This document shows, piece after piece, positions 39,498-50,032 of a stretch of 64,000 nucleotides of DNA (positions are counted from its first letter, which is position 1; every line of letters begins with the position of its first letter). The DNA comes from Diplonema papillatum. Taxonomy: Eukaryota > Euglenozoa > Diplonemea > Diplonemida > Diplonemidae. Location: assembly GCA_030068145.1 (NCBI GenBank), contig JAPJBO010000579.1, positions 81,695 through 145,694 of the forward strand. The letters run 5' to 3'. Below the pieces are notes generated by a model, which saw only the letters and a list, made by a program, of their open reading frames with translations, was not told where the DNA came from and did not search any database. The position numbers were made by a program, and so were the translations under genes.

Positions 39498-41211
39498 TCA
39501 GTTCGAATTCTTGCAGTCCGTGCTTGCCTCCAAGAGGTTCAGGGTGGCCTTGGTCGTGGTCGCCAAGATCGTGGCGATGTCGGAGATGCAACCGTCCCCG
39601 CCGCCTTGGCTGCAGTTCTTCTGCGCGTCCGCCGCCGCCTGGACCGCGGCCTCAATGGCAGTGGCCGCGGCGGAAATATCCGCGTCACACGCCTGTGGTG
39701 CGGGTTGGATAATAGGGAGGTGCATGCCGGCCGAAGCTGGAGGAGACGCGCTAAACTTAAGCACTCAGCGCAGGAAAAGAAAGCAACAGCGATGCTCCTA
39801 GTAACGGCGAGTGAACAGGGCAGAGCCCAAGCCTGAACCGGTGTTCTACGGATATCTGGAATATGGCACAAGCTGCGGGAACACAACTGGCGTCGAGGTA
39901 AGTCTCCTGGAATGGGTATCCACAGAGGGTGAGAGTCCCGTATTTCCTCGACGAGCCAAGTTGGTTAACTCCTTGCTAGCACGAGTCGCTCAGTTTGGGA
40001 ATGCTGAGCTGATCGGCAGGGTTCTGAGCAGTGCTGGCGCAACATTGGGGAGGTGCCGCTCAATCAACCAGACCCCCAGTATCACCCCTGATCCCACCCT
40101 GACACGGTGAGGTACAGCTCAGAAGCTGGGTGTGCCCGAGTCGCACCCGAAAAGCGGGTGTGACGCCCGCTTCTTGAGCTCCCCACTTTAACTGCAGCTT
40201 CTGAGGCTGAACTCCACCGTGTGCCTACCTCACAGTACAGTTGCCATCCGGGCTGGGCGGCGGACTCTTGAAAGTACAATGGTCGGAATCCCCTGAACCG
40301 GGCCAAAAAGAAATTCGACCAGTGAATCGTATAGGGGTGATCAGTACACGGGGCAACGAAGCGACCGAAGCATGACACGACGTGCCTGCAAAAAGGAAGT
40401 CGACAGCGGCTTGTGCAGTCTATCGTCACAAATTGCTGCTGCATATCAAGTTTATGCTACAATTACAGGGCAGCACATCTCGTCCGGGTGGGTAACGTCA
40501 CCTCCCACCCATGCATTCATATCCAGAGGGGGAAGAGAGCGGAACACATACACTAGAAAGACCGGTGCAGTCAGTGGTCGCCTTCTGCATAACGGCGGCA
40601 ATGTTGTCGAGGTCTTTGCCGACAGCGACGCTGTCAGCGTAGCAAGAGGTTGCGTTGTTCGTGCAAGCTGTGAAAGTCTTCTTGAGGTCGGAAGAGAGGA
40701 CCGCCAGGTCCGCAGTGCCGCGAGCGATGTCCGCTTTGCACTGGAGAGAGCCCTGCACGGCGGACGCAAAGGACAAGCAGCTGGTGGTAGCTGGGACCAG
40801 GTCAACGGCAGCCTCCGATGCTTCAGTCAAGGCGGCGGTGACGTCGAGATTGCAACCTTCAGTGCCCGCGCGGCAGGCGACAGTGGCATCTTGGATGTGG
40901 CCAAGACTACGGTACGCAGCTGCCTGCGACTTGGTAATGTCCGCAGTGCACTTAGCCGACTCGTTGGCACAGGCGTGCGAGGCAGCGCTGAAAGCGACCA
41001 AGGGGGTGGCCATCAGCTTCTGCGCTTCAAGCAGCGCCAGGGTGCACGCTTCGGAGGTTCTGTTCAACTTGCACTCGTTCTCCGCGTTGCGCAAGGCGCT
41101 GATCTCCTGCGCCAGCCCCAGCCCAGCCGCCGCCAGTTCGACCGTGCAGACGTCTTCACCAGCAGCACACGCCACGAGCAGCACGGCGACAGCCAAGAAC
41201 GACTCCATCAT
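39498..41211 (-). CDS. Secreted protein made of eight C-x24-C modules, two exons
   Basis: Exons 41211-40552 and 39692-39498, joined by a phase-0 intron with donor AGT/GTATGT and acceptor CACAG; 284 residues. Residues 1-18 (MESFLAVAVLLVACAAG) are a clear signal peptide. The mature part consists of eight cysteine pairs at 22/47, 56/81, 88/113, 120/145, 158/183, 190/215, 222/247 and 255/280: the gap is exactly 25 in all eight, and linkers between pairs are mostly 7-9 residues. The spaces are Ala-rich amphipathic helix, often starting C-x-A-D-I. The splice join preserves both the 7-residue linker and the 25 spacing, which supports the model. No known family fits; presumably a disulphide-pinned helical-hairpin repeat exported from the cell or to a vesicle. 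It ends TDCKNSN. Confidence 0.75.
39748..40030 (+). rRNA. 28S rRNA 5'-end fragment inside an intron
   Basis: Begins AAACTTAAGCACTCAGCGC and GGAAAAGAAAGCAACAG, continues TAGTAACGGCGAGTGAACAG and GGCAGAGCCCAAGCCTGAA, then GTTGGTTAACTCCTTGCTAG and TTTGGGAATGCTGAGCTGAT. This is the 5' end of the large-subunit rRNA. It lies on the opposite strand within the 39693-40551 intron of the C-x24-C gene. Confidence 0.9.
40103..40221. mobile_element. F6 MITE in the same intron
   Basis: CACGGTGAGGTACAGCTCAG at the left and GAGGCTGAACTCCACCGTG at the right, interior with CACCCGAAAAGCGGGTGTGA hairpin. Short copy of 119 bp with one hairpin. Confidence 0.82.
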
Positions 41212-41281
41212 CTTTATCTTGTCTTTTCTTTTTAAAGCGGAGGTGGTCTTCTTTTTTTTTGCGGCTTTTCTACGAGCGTGA

Positions 41282-42089
41282 TTGGGATACCGAGCGGGGG
41301 CGACGACTATTGCTCTTCGGGCTGCGGCTGCCACACTAACACCGGGAGCACCTCCCGGAAACGACCGGCGCCGTCTATCGCCCCACTCTGGCATCTGTGG
41401 ATCGGCCATCGGAGCAGCAAAAGATCAGAACAAGCAGAACACCAGGGGAAGCACCCTAGCTGATCTCTTTGCTGGCGGGAGGCTAGATACAGGGGCGGCA
41501 GCAATCTGGGCGGTTGTTCGATTACCCTTTCACATTCAACCACCAAACCACATCTTGTTGCGTAAGTGGGGAGTCGTTTGCATGCAAATGACCCCACTAT
41601 TACACCAAAACACGCTCTCTCTACCTTCAACTTTTCAGCCTTCACAAAACTTGGTTGGGCAACCTGCAATATTGTAAGCATTCGTAACGCGCCAGCGGAC
41701 TTCCAGAAATCCAGGAGAATAAGTCGGTCCGTCCCTATCTCATGAAACTGCGTCGAAGTGCCTGCCGCTGTGTTTAACGCAGTGAATCACGGTCCACCAC
41801 GGTCTATCAGGTCCATCCCTGGTCCCTAGAGCTGCATCGAATTGCCCGGTGCTGTATTCTTCGTCTATCAAGAGGGGATGGACCGGCTTAGAGAAGCCAT
41901 AAAGAAAGCTTGAAGGCGGCCGAACTGGAGGGTTTCGGCTTCAAGAGACTTGCTGTCTGCGGCTGGCTTGGTCGTGGGTTTGAAGCCTGACTGACAGCTC
42001 GATGCTGCCGCCCCGCGTTCGCCGGGGGTTTAGTTTGAGTTGTCCGCCGGATAGAAAGAGAGTTGAAGTATGGCTGAAGATAAAGTGGT
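41282..42089. other. Intergenic, nothing recognised
   Basis: About 800 bp between the C-x24-C gene and the F12 element. No gene or repeat identified; the first 80 bp upstream of the gene are T-rich on plus (41220-41262). Confidence 0.4.
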
Positions 42090-42093
42090 GTCA

Positions 42094-42232
42094 CCTGAGG
42101 GGGTAATCTCAGGGCCGCCCACGTGATAAGCCGTTACGCAGTGTGAACTTGAAATGCAGGTACCACAGGGGTAAGCTTGCATTAAGCCGTTAAGCAGCGG
42201 CTGCCGGCTTATCCCGTGACACCTCTTATATG
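42094..42232. mobile_element. F12 inverted-repeat element, copy 2
   Basis: GGTGTCACCTGAGGGGG to CGTGACACCTCTTATATG, with ACGTGATAAGCCGTTA and AAGCCGTTAAGCAGCGGCTG as in 9199-9357. Confidence 0.65.
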
Positions 42233-42963
42233 TACGTTTTAGAAAGAGTAGCGTTGGCACTCTTACAGGTTTTTTCCCTCGTAGCTCGCCGGGAACGGGC
42301 ACTCCAGTGAAACTGGGTATGTTCCCGTTTCAGGTTTGGATTTTGAGAGCAAGAAGAAGCAGAAAACGCTCGTGCGGCTGCCAGGGAAACATTACGGCCG
42401 TTCCAGGAGATAGGGATGGAGTGGCTCGAACTACCCCCGTGTCTCCAACGGCGGGGGGCGGGGGAGGAGGGAGCAACAAGGATAGGTAGGCAGGAGGGCT
42501 AGTACAAAAAGGTGCGAGCACGATCTCGCCGTGTCGCGCGTGAAGTCACACAAGCAAAAGACGTGCCACACACAGTGCGGGCCGTGCTCCGGGAGATATG
42601 TCGCTTGGAAATCTACTCTCTCAGACTGCTGTTCGACCCTCGATTCGACGATGATTGGCTTGTCACCTCTGCGGACACCTTTGATTCTCGAACTTGACAC
42701 CTTACACTTGTGAAGGACTCCGAGAGCTTCATGACGAAGACGTTCCAGGACCTGGTGTCAACGATCCCATAGACACGTCGGGCGCACAAGCGTCAGATTT
42801 ACCCAAACCGAGTGTTGAACGACTACCTGCCCGGCCTGCTTCGGACGGTACAGTCCTGGATCCTTTCGCTCATGAACAACGCCTTGCTGCCGAGCGGGAC
42901 AGCAAGACATCTTCCTTTAAGACTGAGCTGCAGCGGATCAAGCCGAGGCGTGGGTCACAGGAG

Positions 42964-43158
42964 CTCCGTGTTAGTGTCGCCTCCGTTTAGCCCTTGTCAG
43001 TGTCGCCTTTTTGCCTGAAAACGCGAGGCGACACTAACACTAACACGGGAAGGGTTCCCTGTATTTGCATGAAGAATGTCTCATCCTCACCAACGGCTTC
43101 CCGTGTTAGTGTCGCCTTTTAGGAAAAGGTGCCTTATGGTAGGCGACACTAACACGGG
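42964..43158. mobile_element. Hairpin cluster of a GTGTTAGTGTCGCC repeat
   Basis: CCGTGTTAGTGTCGCC occurs at 42966 and 43102 on plus and its complement at 43025 and 43142, giving two hairpins in a row with the ends GTGTTAGTGTCGCCT and AGGCGACACTAACAC. The second hairpin (43101-43158) is only 57 bp long. MITE-like. Confidence 0.75.
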
Positions 43159-43244
43159 GGGAACAATGTTTCTTGGGTTTGAGGGGGGGGACCGAGCGTT
43201 GGGCAGTACGCGCGTAGCTTCGCCGTCGTGTACCGGAAGGCTTG

Positions 43245-46200
43245 TCAGTCGAAAAGCATGTTGGCTGCGGCCGTTTCGTTCTTGCCCATGGCAAGGTACG
43301 CGTGGCGAGCGACGTCCAGCGTCACTTGGGCCAACTCCATGAGCCGCCGAACGGCTGCTTGGTCTTCTTCTGTCAGGTCCGGGCCGGCTCCGCCTTCCGT
43401 CTGGCTTTCAGGCGCCGGGGCTGTTGTTTCCGCAGCTTCTTGTTCGGAGTCGACCTCTTCCTCTTCAAACTCTTCGAACTCGGACGCTTCTTCTTCTTCT
43501 TCGCCGGGTTCTTCCTGTGTGAATGGTTGCACGGTGGATACACGGACTCCACTGACGTATTAGACTGAGTACTAAGGCTAGTAAACGTGGAAACATGTGT
43601 TAATAAGTAAAGGCGGGTTGCAGCTAGTTAACGTGGAAACATGGTGTTAGACTCCTCGTCTGTATACCAAGACGGGGTAGCAGGCTAAAACAACGTATTC
43701 ACACGGGTTGCAGCAAATCGCCAAGTGCACATGCGATAGCCCCCCTACGTCTGGCGTAGAGGTGAATATCGTCAAGGTCGCGCGACGAGGTCGCGGCTAA
43801 AGATAGAACCCTCCTGAGCCCATTGGGGTCTTCCCCCGTTGAGGGTCGATTCGGTGGAACGAAAGGGTCGCATACCTCCATCATACTCAGCAGCACTTGC
43901 GTTAGGTGTTCCTGTGAGTGAGAATGGTGACTTCGTTGAAATCCACAAGTCCTCTTTAGGACTGACGAGCCCTGCTGTCGACATCTACGATCGATCCATC
44001 TACTGGAATAAAACGCTCGACTTGTTCCGAAGGCGTGGGTCGCCGACTGTCCGTATGAGACTAGCGATAATGCATGACCCACCTGTTCTGGATACAAGTG
44101 AATTTCACTTGTCCGCAACAGCGTCTCGCCTCAACGTATCGCTCAAGGGGAAATGAAGTCGCATGCAGGCTCAGTCCTTGTAGAGGTTCACTGGCGCACA
44201 TTCGTATGGCCGCAACAATGCGGCTCTAGACAGTAAGAGGTGATGGAGGGAGCTGCCAATGACAGCTGGCAACTGTAGACTTGCCAACGGGCGCTTCAGC
44301 CATTGTAGCTGGACGCGAACGCCTAATCCGGGAGGCTCGAACAAACTTTCACTCTAAAAATAACAGACAAACATACCAGATTCCCTTGCCCGCCGGATGC
44401 TGGAAGTTGGTTGTGAGCTCGTTCGAGCATTGCCTGAGAGTGCAGTTTTGTGTTTCCGGCGATAATCGCTCAGTCACAGTTGCCTGCGACGGCGTTCGTT
44501 TTTCTCTTTACTGTCCCGAAAAGGGCGACGTATTCTTGTTTTCTCCATTCGTTTCGAGGTTGGAAAGGCTGGTCACACACACAGACACGCGGCCAGCGGT
44601 CGCAGCCGGCAAGGCCCCCCGGAAATTGAACACTGAGGTGCGCAAATTACGATGCACCCATCGTGTAAGAGAAACCCAGGACCACTTGCACAACGCAGTG
44701 GACCTGGTGTCGGTCACATACGCCAAAAACGAAGTTACACGGATGCGCAAACATGTGACAGTAAACATTAAAGTAAAAGCGACACAAAGTACGTAAAAGA
44801 ATGAAAACACACTGCCCAGACCCTGCTCTAACAGCACAAAAGGAAAACCCCCCCTTCCCCCTCGCCTCACAAGTCAAACGGAGACTTCAAAAAACCGACC
44901 GCTTACTACAAGAAACAGTCTAGAAAGGTCCATAACATACACAACACACACACACAGCGGGCCCAGGAGGCCGTGCTGCACATACTGCACCACGGACACA
45001 GACTCGACCCGGTAGTAGTGTCGGTCTACCGGAGAATAACGACTTGGGCTGCTCAAACCAAGAAGTGGGAGTCCGCGCGGACCCTGTCCCGGACGGCATG
45101 GGAGCAAAGCAACACGCTACCGATGCTGGGAGGGCCCCTAGCCCTTCTCAAGAGAGCTTTGGACGGGCTCCAGTAGCGCTGGATGGCGCCAACCAGCATT
45201 GCCTTCACAAACGAAGCCGGAGACGACACGATGCAGCGGCGCAGGGCTGCACCCGACTCTTTCAACACGACGTGCGGCACGCGCTGAGGCTGCGTGAGAT
45301 GGCGCAGCTCGCAGCACGGCGGGCAGCGGACTTCGGGGGCGTCCAGTACGGGGTGGACCACGAGGCAACCCGGCACCTACTTGAAATGCGGGACTCCCCC
45401 CTCACCGCGTACGAAGCCGGCATGCTGAAATCGGTACTTGCGGGAGCCACGCCGGCAACCGGGCGGACGGGGTTGGGTGAACGAAACTGCCCGTACTGCG
45501 ACACACAGGACCGGGAGACGGTGGAACACTTGTTCTGGATGTGCCCAGCCTGGGAGCGAGTTCGATCGAAGCACAGAGACTTGGTGAGCAAGTAATTGGC
45601 CCCCGTGCCTACGCCTGTGCGGGGTGGCCCCAGCTCTACAAGCGGACGAAGGAATCCCCGGGCTGCCGGTAGCTAAGGAAGAAAGGTTGCGAGTGCTAAA
45701 GCGGCTACAGCTCTTCTTCGTCGAGGTCCTAACTCGGCGACAGGAAGCAGACGGCCTGCTTGACAGGTCCACCACTGTGATGCCGACCGAAGACTACCCG
45801 CGTGGGTGGAAGCCATCAGAACTCCACAGACTCAGGGTCCCAGCCATCGCACCAGCCGCCGTCGAAACGAAGTGCAAATATGGCCGGGAGATGTGGGTGG
45901 CATTCACCGACTGGTAGCAGACGAAGTGGGCCCCCCCAGGGCACGATGAGCTGGGAACCAGCTTCATCGAATTAGCAGTGGAGTTCGAGCTGTACACAGG
46001 ACGGCGACTCCCTGACCTGAAGAGTAGGTATTACTCAGCCCTCCCACAAGCACCAACCGGCAAGGCGACGGCAGCCCGCGCTACGTTACCGGCCAGGGAA
46101 ATGCTGGTTTATTTCGATGGCGGGGCGAGAGCGAATGGAACCGCCTTCGCCGTTGCCGGAGCAGGGGCGGTAGTGTACCGCGACGGGGTGAAAGTGGCAG

Positions 46201-48678
46201 AAGTGGTCCTGCCACTGCCGGCCGTACGCAGCAACAACGTAGCAGAGTACGAAGGACTGCTGGCGGGCCTGCACCTGCTGGGGAATGCAGGCGAAGCGGA
46301 AGGAGAGGAGTGCACAGTGCGAGGCGACTCGGCGCTGGTCGTCGGGCGCCTCACGACGCATGGCATGTTCAGAGGAGCTGAAGCCATACCTGACGCGCGC
46401 GGCCTTGAAAGTGTCGTCCCTGCAAAGGCGGCTGATTATGCGCATTGAGCACGTAGCGCGGGAGCGGAACGTAGACGCGGACGCGCTTAGCAATGCCGCC
46501 ATGGACTTGGTGCAGAGCCGAAGGCCCACCCGGCAACAACAAGACCATGCTGGCGAACTTCCGCCGATCCGGTCTAGGAAAAGCACTCAGCCTCATAGAA
46601 ATGGGGAAGGCGTACAGGAAGGTGCTTGCACAGCCGTGGTTCTGCGGCCATGAATACTCCACCACCGTGTTGACATCTGTGGGAGGGACGGTTGTGCGGG
46701 GTGTTTCGAGGCGCACGCGAAAGCCGGCCAGAACAACAAGAAAACAGCCCGTTCCCTCCGCACCTGGAATGGGCCGCGACCTTTTTACCAGAGGAGGCCT
46801 ATCCGGCAGGGTGGACGCAGGGAAAGCCGGACTGGAAGGCGAGGGCTGAAGCGGCAGGCAGAAGCTCAAGCACGGATCCGTGCAAAGGAGCTCCCCCTAT
46901 CGAGGCCCCAGAAGGCGGTGAATACTTCCCGCCCCGGAGTGGTTTGCTCGCATCACAGAAAGCCGCGATGCAGTGAGTGTCAGAAAACGCCTACCGGTGG
47001 AGACCTGCTGTCGCCTCAAGCAGCATCATCACGGATCGGATGGTCTAAGGCCGCGGATGCACCTTTGCGCAGCTCACAGACTAGGACGCTGCGGCGATTG
47101 CGCAGCCGCAAACGAAGCATTAGCCAGCTGCTGCTCGAAGCATCACGCAAACAGAGGAGCGAACAGAGACCCCTACTCCCAGCCCGGGGGTGCATCGGCC
47201 GTCACTTAGCCGTATATGAGCGTGGTCGTACTTTCGTGAAGGGAGGCACCACGTTAAAGCGGGTCCACAACACACACACACACACACACACACACACCAG
47301 TTGCCGGGCTGCGGCTGCTCTGCGAGCTTCTCGACGCGCGGGCCCGTCTGCTGTGGCGAGGGGCTGGCGCAGTGACTGTTGGTGCTGCTGTGGTTGCTGC
47401 GCCGGCTTCGGCGCTGGCTTCGGCTTCTGCTTCTCCTCCTCGTCGCGCTCCGTCCGCCGGCGCTTCGCTTCGCGATCAGCCGTCGCCGTCAGCCCGTTTT
47501 TCCGCTTCCCGACGACGACGAACGCGTGCGTGACTTCGAACCCGACTTGCTCTAGCGTCTCTCCGCCGTCCCGAACCTTGCCCTGTGGGGACGGGGAGGG
47601 AGAAGTCTTAGCGTCACGTGTAAGAGAACACCACCACCCGCGCTAGAGGGCCGGGTCGAATAATATCCCCTGAGTTATTATTCGATTTCCTCGAGTAGTA
47701 GTAGAAAATTGAACTTGTTATGCAGCAACAATCTGTGTCGATAGACTGCACAAGCCGTTACAGACTACCTCTTTGCATGCGTCGTGTCATGCTTCGGTTG
47801 CTTCTTGCCCGGCGTACTGTTTGTCTCCGGTGCGCGCTCCACGTCAGACGTGCAGTTTGATGACGAGGAATCAGATGATTCGGCGCACTTCCCTTTCTCC
47901 CTCGCAGGTTGTTTCCGCGGCCGAGATCTCGACTCCTTAGCCTGCTCATCTTCGCGGCTCCGCTTCGGTTGGGCTGGGCTGTCCACTTTTGGGGTGCGCT
48001 TCTCGTTCAGTAGTAGTAGTAGTTTCAGCTCAGTGTAAGTTTGATCAAAGTAACATCAAGGCAGCCCTTACAAAGACTATCCACAGTCAACGCCGCGGGC
48101 TTTTGATACTAATCATCAGAGAGAGAGGCGAGTTGGAGTGCAGGGACCATCTCTCCGAGGAGTTTCCGGTCGCCTCACACAACCCTCGCGTGCCAAATAA
48201 TAATTACTCTGATTCTATTCGACCCTTCCCGGTACCAGAGCACAGGAAAAATCCGACCGACGGCACCTACAACCGTGTGAGCAATCAGTTAAACCCCCCA
48301 CAATCCATGTGCGAAGCATACTTTGCAGAGCACATGGGGTTGCCATGGACGGCACCAATGCTTGAGCTACAGGGGGAAAAGTGCGAGGGGGGGAGGACCT
48401 TGTAAATGAGCTTCATGCCGTCGCACTCGTAGTTGTGGTGCTCTTGGAGCAGCTTCGACAGGTCCGCTACCGTTCCAGGATTGGAGGCCATCTGAGTGTG
48501 GGGGTTTTGCAATAGTGAAGACGCCACGAGGCGTGCCGGCGGGGTACAAAAGGTTGTCCACACCGCAACCCCTCGGTAGCGGCGAGGGGGAAGGTCCAAC
48601 GTTGGCTACAGGGTAAAGATTTCGATCAGAATCGGGGTCGACTCGGATGATGGTAATTTGGCATCCATCCTCCGTCAT
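43245..48678 (-). CDS. UBL-UBA ubiquitin shuttle protein, Rad23-like, four phase-0 exons
   Basis: Rad23/Dsk2-type proteins carry ubiquitinated substrates to the proteasome. Exons: 48678-48610, 48491-48399, 47582-47298, 43514-43245; all introns GT-AG and phase 0; 238 residues. The ubiquitin-like fold is split over three exons: CQITIIRVDPDSDRNLYP, then TVADLSKLLQEH and DGMKLIYK, then GKVRDGGETL and HAFVVVGKRKNG, matching the Rad23 KLIYAGK and FVVVM motifs. A basic then Pro/Gln-rich linker and an acidic stretch (EEEEEASEFEEFEEEE) follow, ending in one C-terminal UBA: LTEEDQAAVRRLMELA, then DVARHAYLAMGKNETAAANM, like UBA2 of Rad23. The first UBA and the XPC-binding STI1-like domain of Rad23 are absent, unless their exons are hidden in the 3.8-kb third intron, which holds a LINE fragment on the other strand. 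Confidence 0.82.
44940..46975 (+). mobile_element. LINE fragment: reverse-transcriptase tail, zinc knuckle and RNase H
   Basis: Lies in the third intron of the UBL-UBA gene, opposite strand. The start (VLHILHHGHRLDPVV, then GGPLALLKRALDGLQW) resembles the region after the thumb of reverse transcriptases of dinoflagellate-type LINEs. ERNCPYCDTQDRETVEHLFW with CPAW (about 45483-45553) is the zf-RVT knuckle. From about 46105, LVYFDGGARANG, GAGAVVYRDG, SNNVAEYEGLLAGLHLL and VRGDSALVVGRL form an RNase H domain; the rest (IEHVARERNVDADALSNAA) continues in another frame after about 46360. The element is 5'-truncated, with at least three frame changes, so it is an old copy. Confidence 0.85.
47268..47297 (+). 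repeat. CA microsatellite at an exon border
   Basis: (CA)14. On the gene strand it reads GTGTGT directly after UBL-UBA exon 3, so the microsatellite itself serves as the donor site. Confidence 0.85.
47690..48120. repeat. Dispersed repeats in the UBL-UBA second intron
   Basis: At 47693-47770 an AGT run precedes GAACTTGTTATGCAGCAACA, shared with 54025-54065, 59130-59170 and (inverted) 40415-40470. At 48007-48110 an AGT run precedes TTTGATCAAAGTAACATCAA and GGCAGCCCTTACAAAGAC, shared with 52480-52590. A minus ORF at 47758-47986 (Lys/Arg/Ser-rich) has no support. Confidence 0.6.
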
Positions 48679-48701
48679 ATTACAAAAGAAATAGGCGCGA
48701 T

Positions 48702-49100
48702 GGGAACGTGTCAGTTAGACTCTGGCGGACACTTGCCGGCATAGCGGAGAACGCCCCCCCTCCCCACCTTCATATTTATTTGACGGACAGATGACGGCGT
48801 GGCAAACCATGGCTTTGTCCTAGTAGGCTACTGTGGCCGACGCCCCTCGCCCCTCCTCCCCCCCTTTTTATCCGGTGGCGGACATATGGCGGCACGTTGT
48901 TGAACGCTTACGCCCGCCACTGAACCCAGATTTACCTGTGTTTCGTGTGGGCTACAGCACATTTACCTCCTTGATCTATCGCAACTGGCAGTCTACTCAA
49001 GCATTTCCTACAAAGTAGGTGCTCATGCAGGAAAATAAGGTCCGAGACCCCCCCTTCCCATGCCGGACATTGTCCGCCAAAGTCTAACTGACACGTTCCC
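48702..49100. mobile_element. F7 inverted-repeat element, 399 bp, 24 bp upstream of the UBL-UBA start codon
   Basis: Ends GGGAACGTGTCAGTTAGACT and, inverted, the same at 49081-49100; GAT on both sides (48699-48701, 49101-49103) suggests a 3-bp duplication. Inside is a 5'-truncated F1 copy (48898-49023) and a C/T-rich stretch. It forms the immediate upstream region of the gene. Confidence 0.78.
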
Positions 49101-49104
49101 GATG

Positions 49105-49400
49105 CTTGTTTGTACGTGCCGGGGGAAGTTAGCCTGTTAGTGAGTGAACACGGTCATTATGGTAATCTCCTCCCAAACAGAGTGAGTCGGGTTTGGGGTG
49201 GGGATTGCGAAAACGTGCTTGGAATGTTCTGGGCGCTCAACACCGCACTGGTCCCGTCTGCACTGTGTTTCGGTCCTTTTAAGCCACGGACACATTTTGG
49301 CGGGCCATCATCAGCGCGGAACCTGAGTGTCTGAAGACAGGTAGCGGTGTGAATCTGATTTGCCGGGGCGGCTGTCCGTAGCTCGTCACAGCCAGGACCA
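49105..49400 (+). repeat. F3 start fragment plus F4 copy
   Basis: 49106-49185 is the F3 hairpin with a deletion; 49198-49400 is F4 (GCGAAAACGTGCTTGGAATG, CGCACTGGTCCCGTCTGC, GGCTGTCCGTAGCTCGTCAC). More F4 tail sequence follows at 49655-49755. Confidence 0.7.
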
Positions 49401-50032
49401 GTCATCCCACGGGAGCTCAGCAAATGACACTACCGGAACCTTCCCCGGAGAAGCTTTTTATTTCCTACGGGAAGCATCATTTACACCACTGATTCCGTTG
49501 ATGCTGACCGTCCGTGTCTCAAAAATGAGTGCAATACCCTATCTCCCCGAAGTGTTCTCCGTAAGTAGAAGTTTTCTTTATTCGCAGGGGGGGGTTTGTT
49601 ACCCAGGGAGCCTTTCCACTCGCCTGGGTCTTCTAGCTCAGGCACATGCGTCTCGGAGAGAAGGCCCCTACATACTCGCTGAGCAAATGGTTTAAAAACG
49701 CAGGGCGCCCGCTTGTGACTGCGACCCGCTGAAACGCACTGACGTGTCTTCATTTTTTCATGACACTGCCGGTACCCCTCCGCAAGACAACAAAAGACTT
49801 TATGCTGGCATCAGACACATCAACATGGAGCGCTGTTCGTTATCCCACACGGAACCTCACACTGCACACCTCCACCATGAATTGCTTGCCATCGACGGAT
49901 CGGACCGGCACAGAGACGGCCATCCCACCCTGCGCTTTGGCGCGCCCCCCCACGTCCTGTTATTAGAGTGAAAGTTCGCTTGAATTTCCGGAGGTTTACA
50001 ATCTCGGGTGACCTTTTGGTAATACCTCGGTA

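Noticed and set aside
36823-40030. A functional, naturally fragmented 28S rRNA gene
   Set aside because: Pieces overlap, carry deletions in conserved parts and lack most of the molecule; one lies antisense in an intron.
47758-47986. Additional UBL-UBA exon (Lys/Arg/Ser-rich ORF)
   Set aside because: The flanking exons already join in phase and complete the ubiquitin fold; including this piece would break it.
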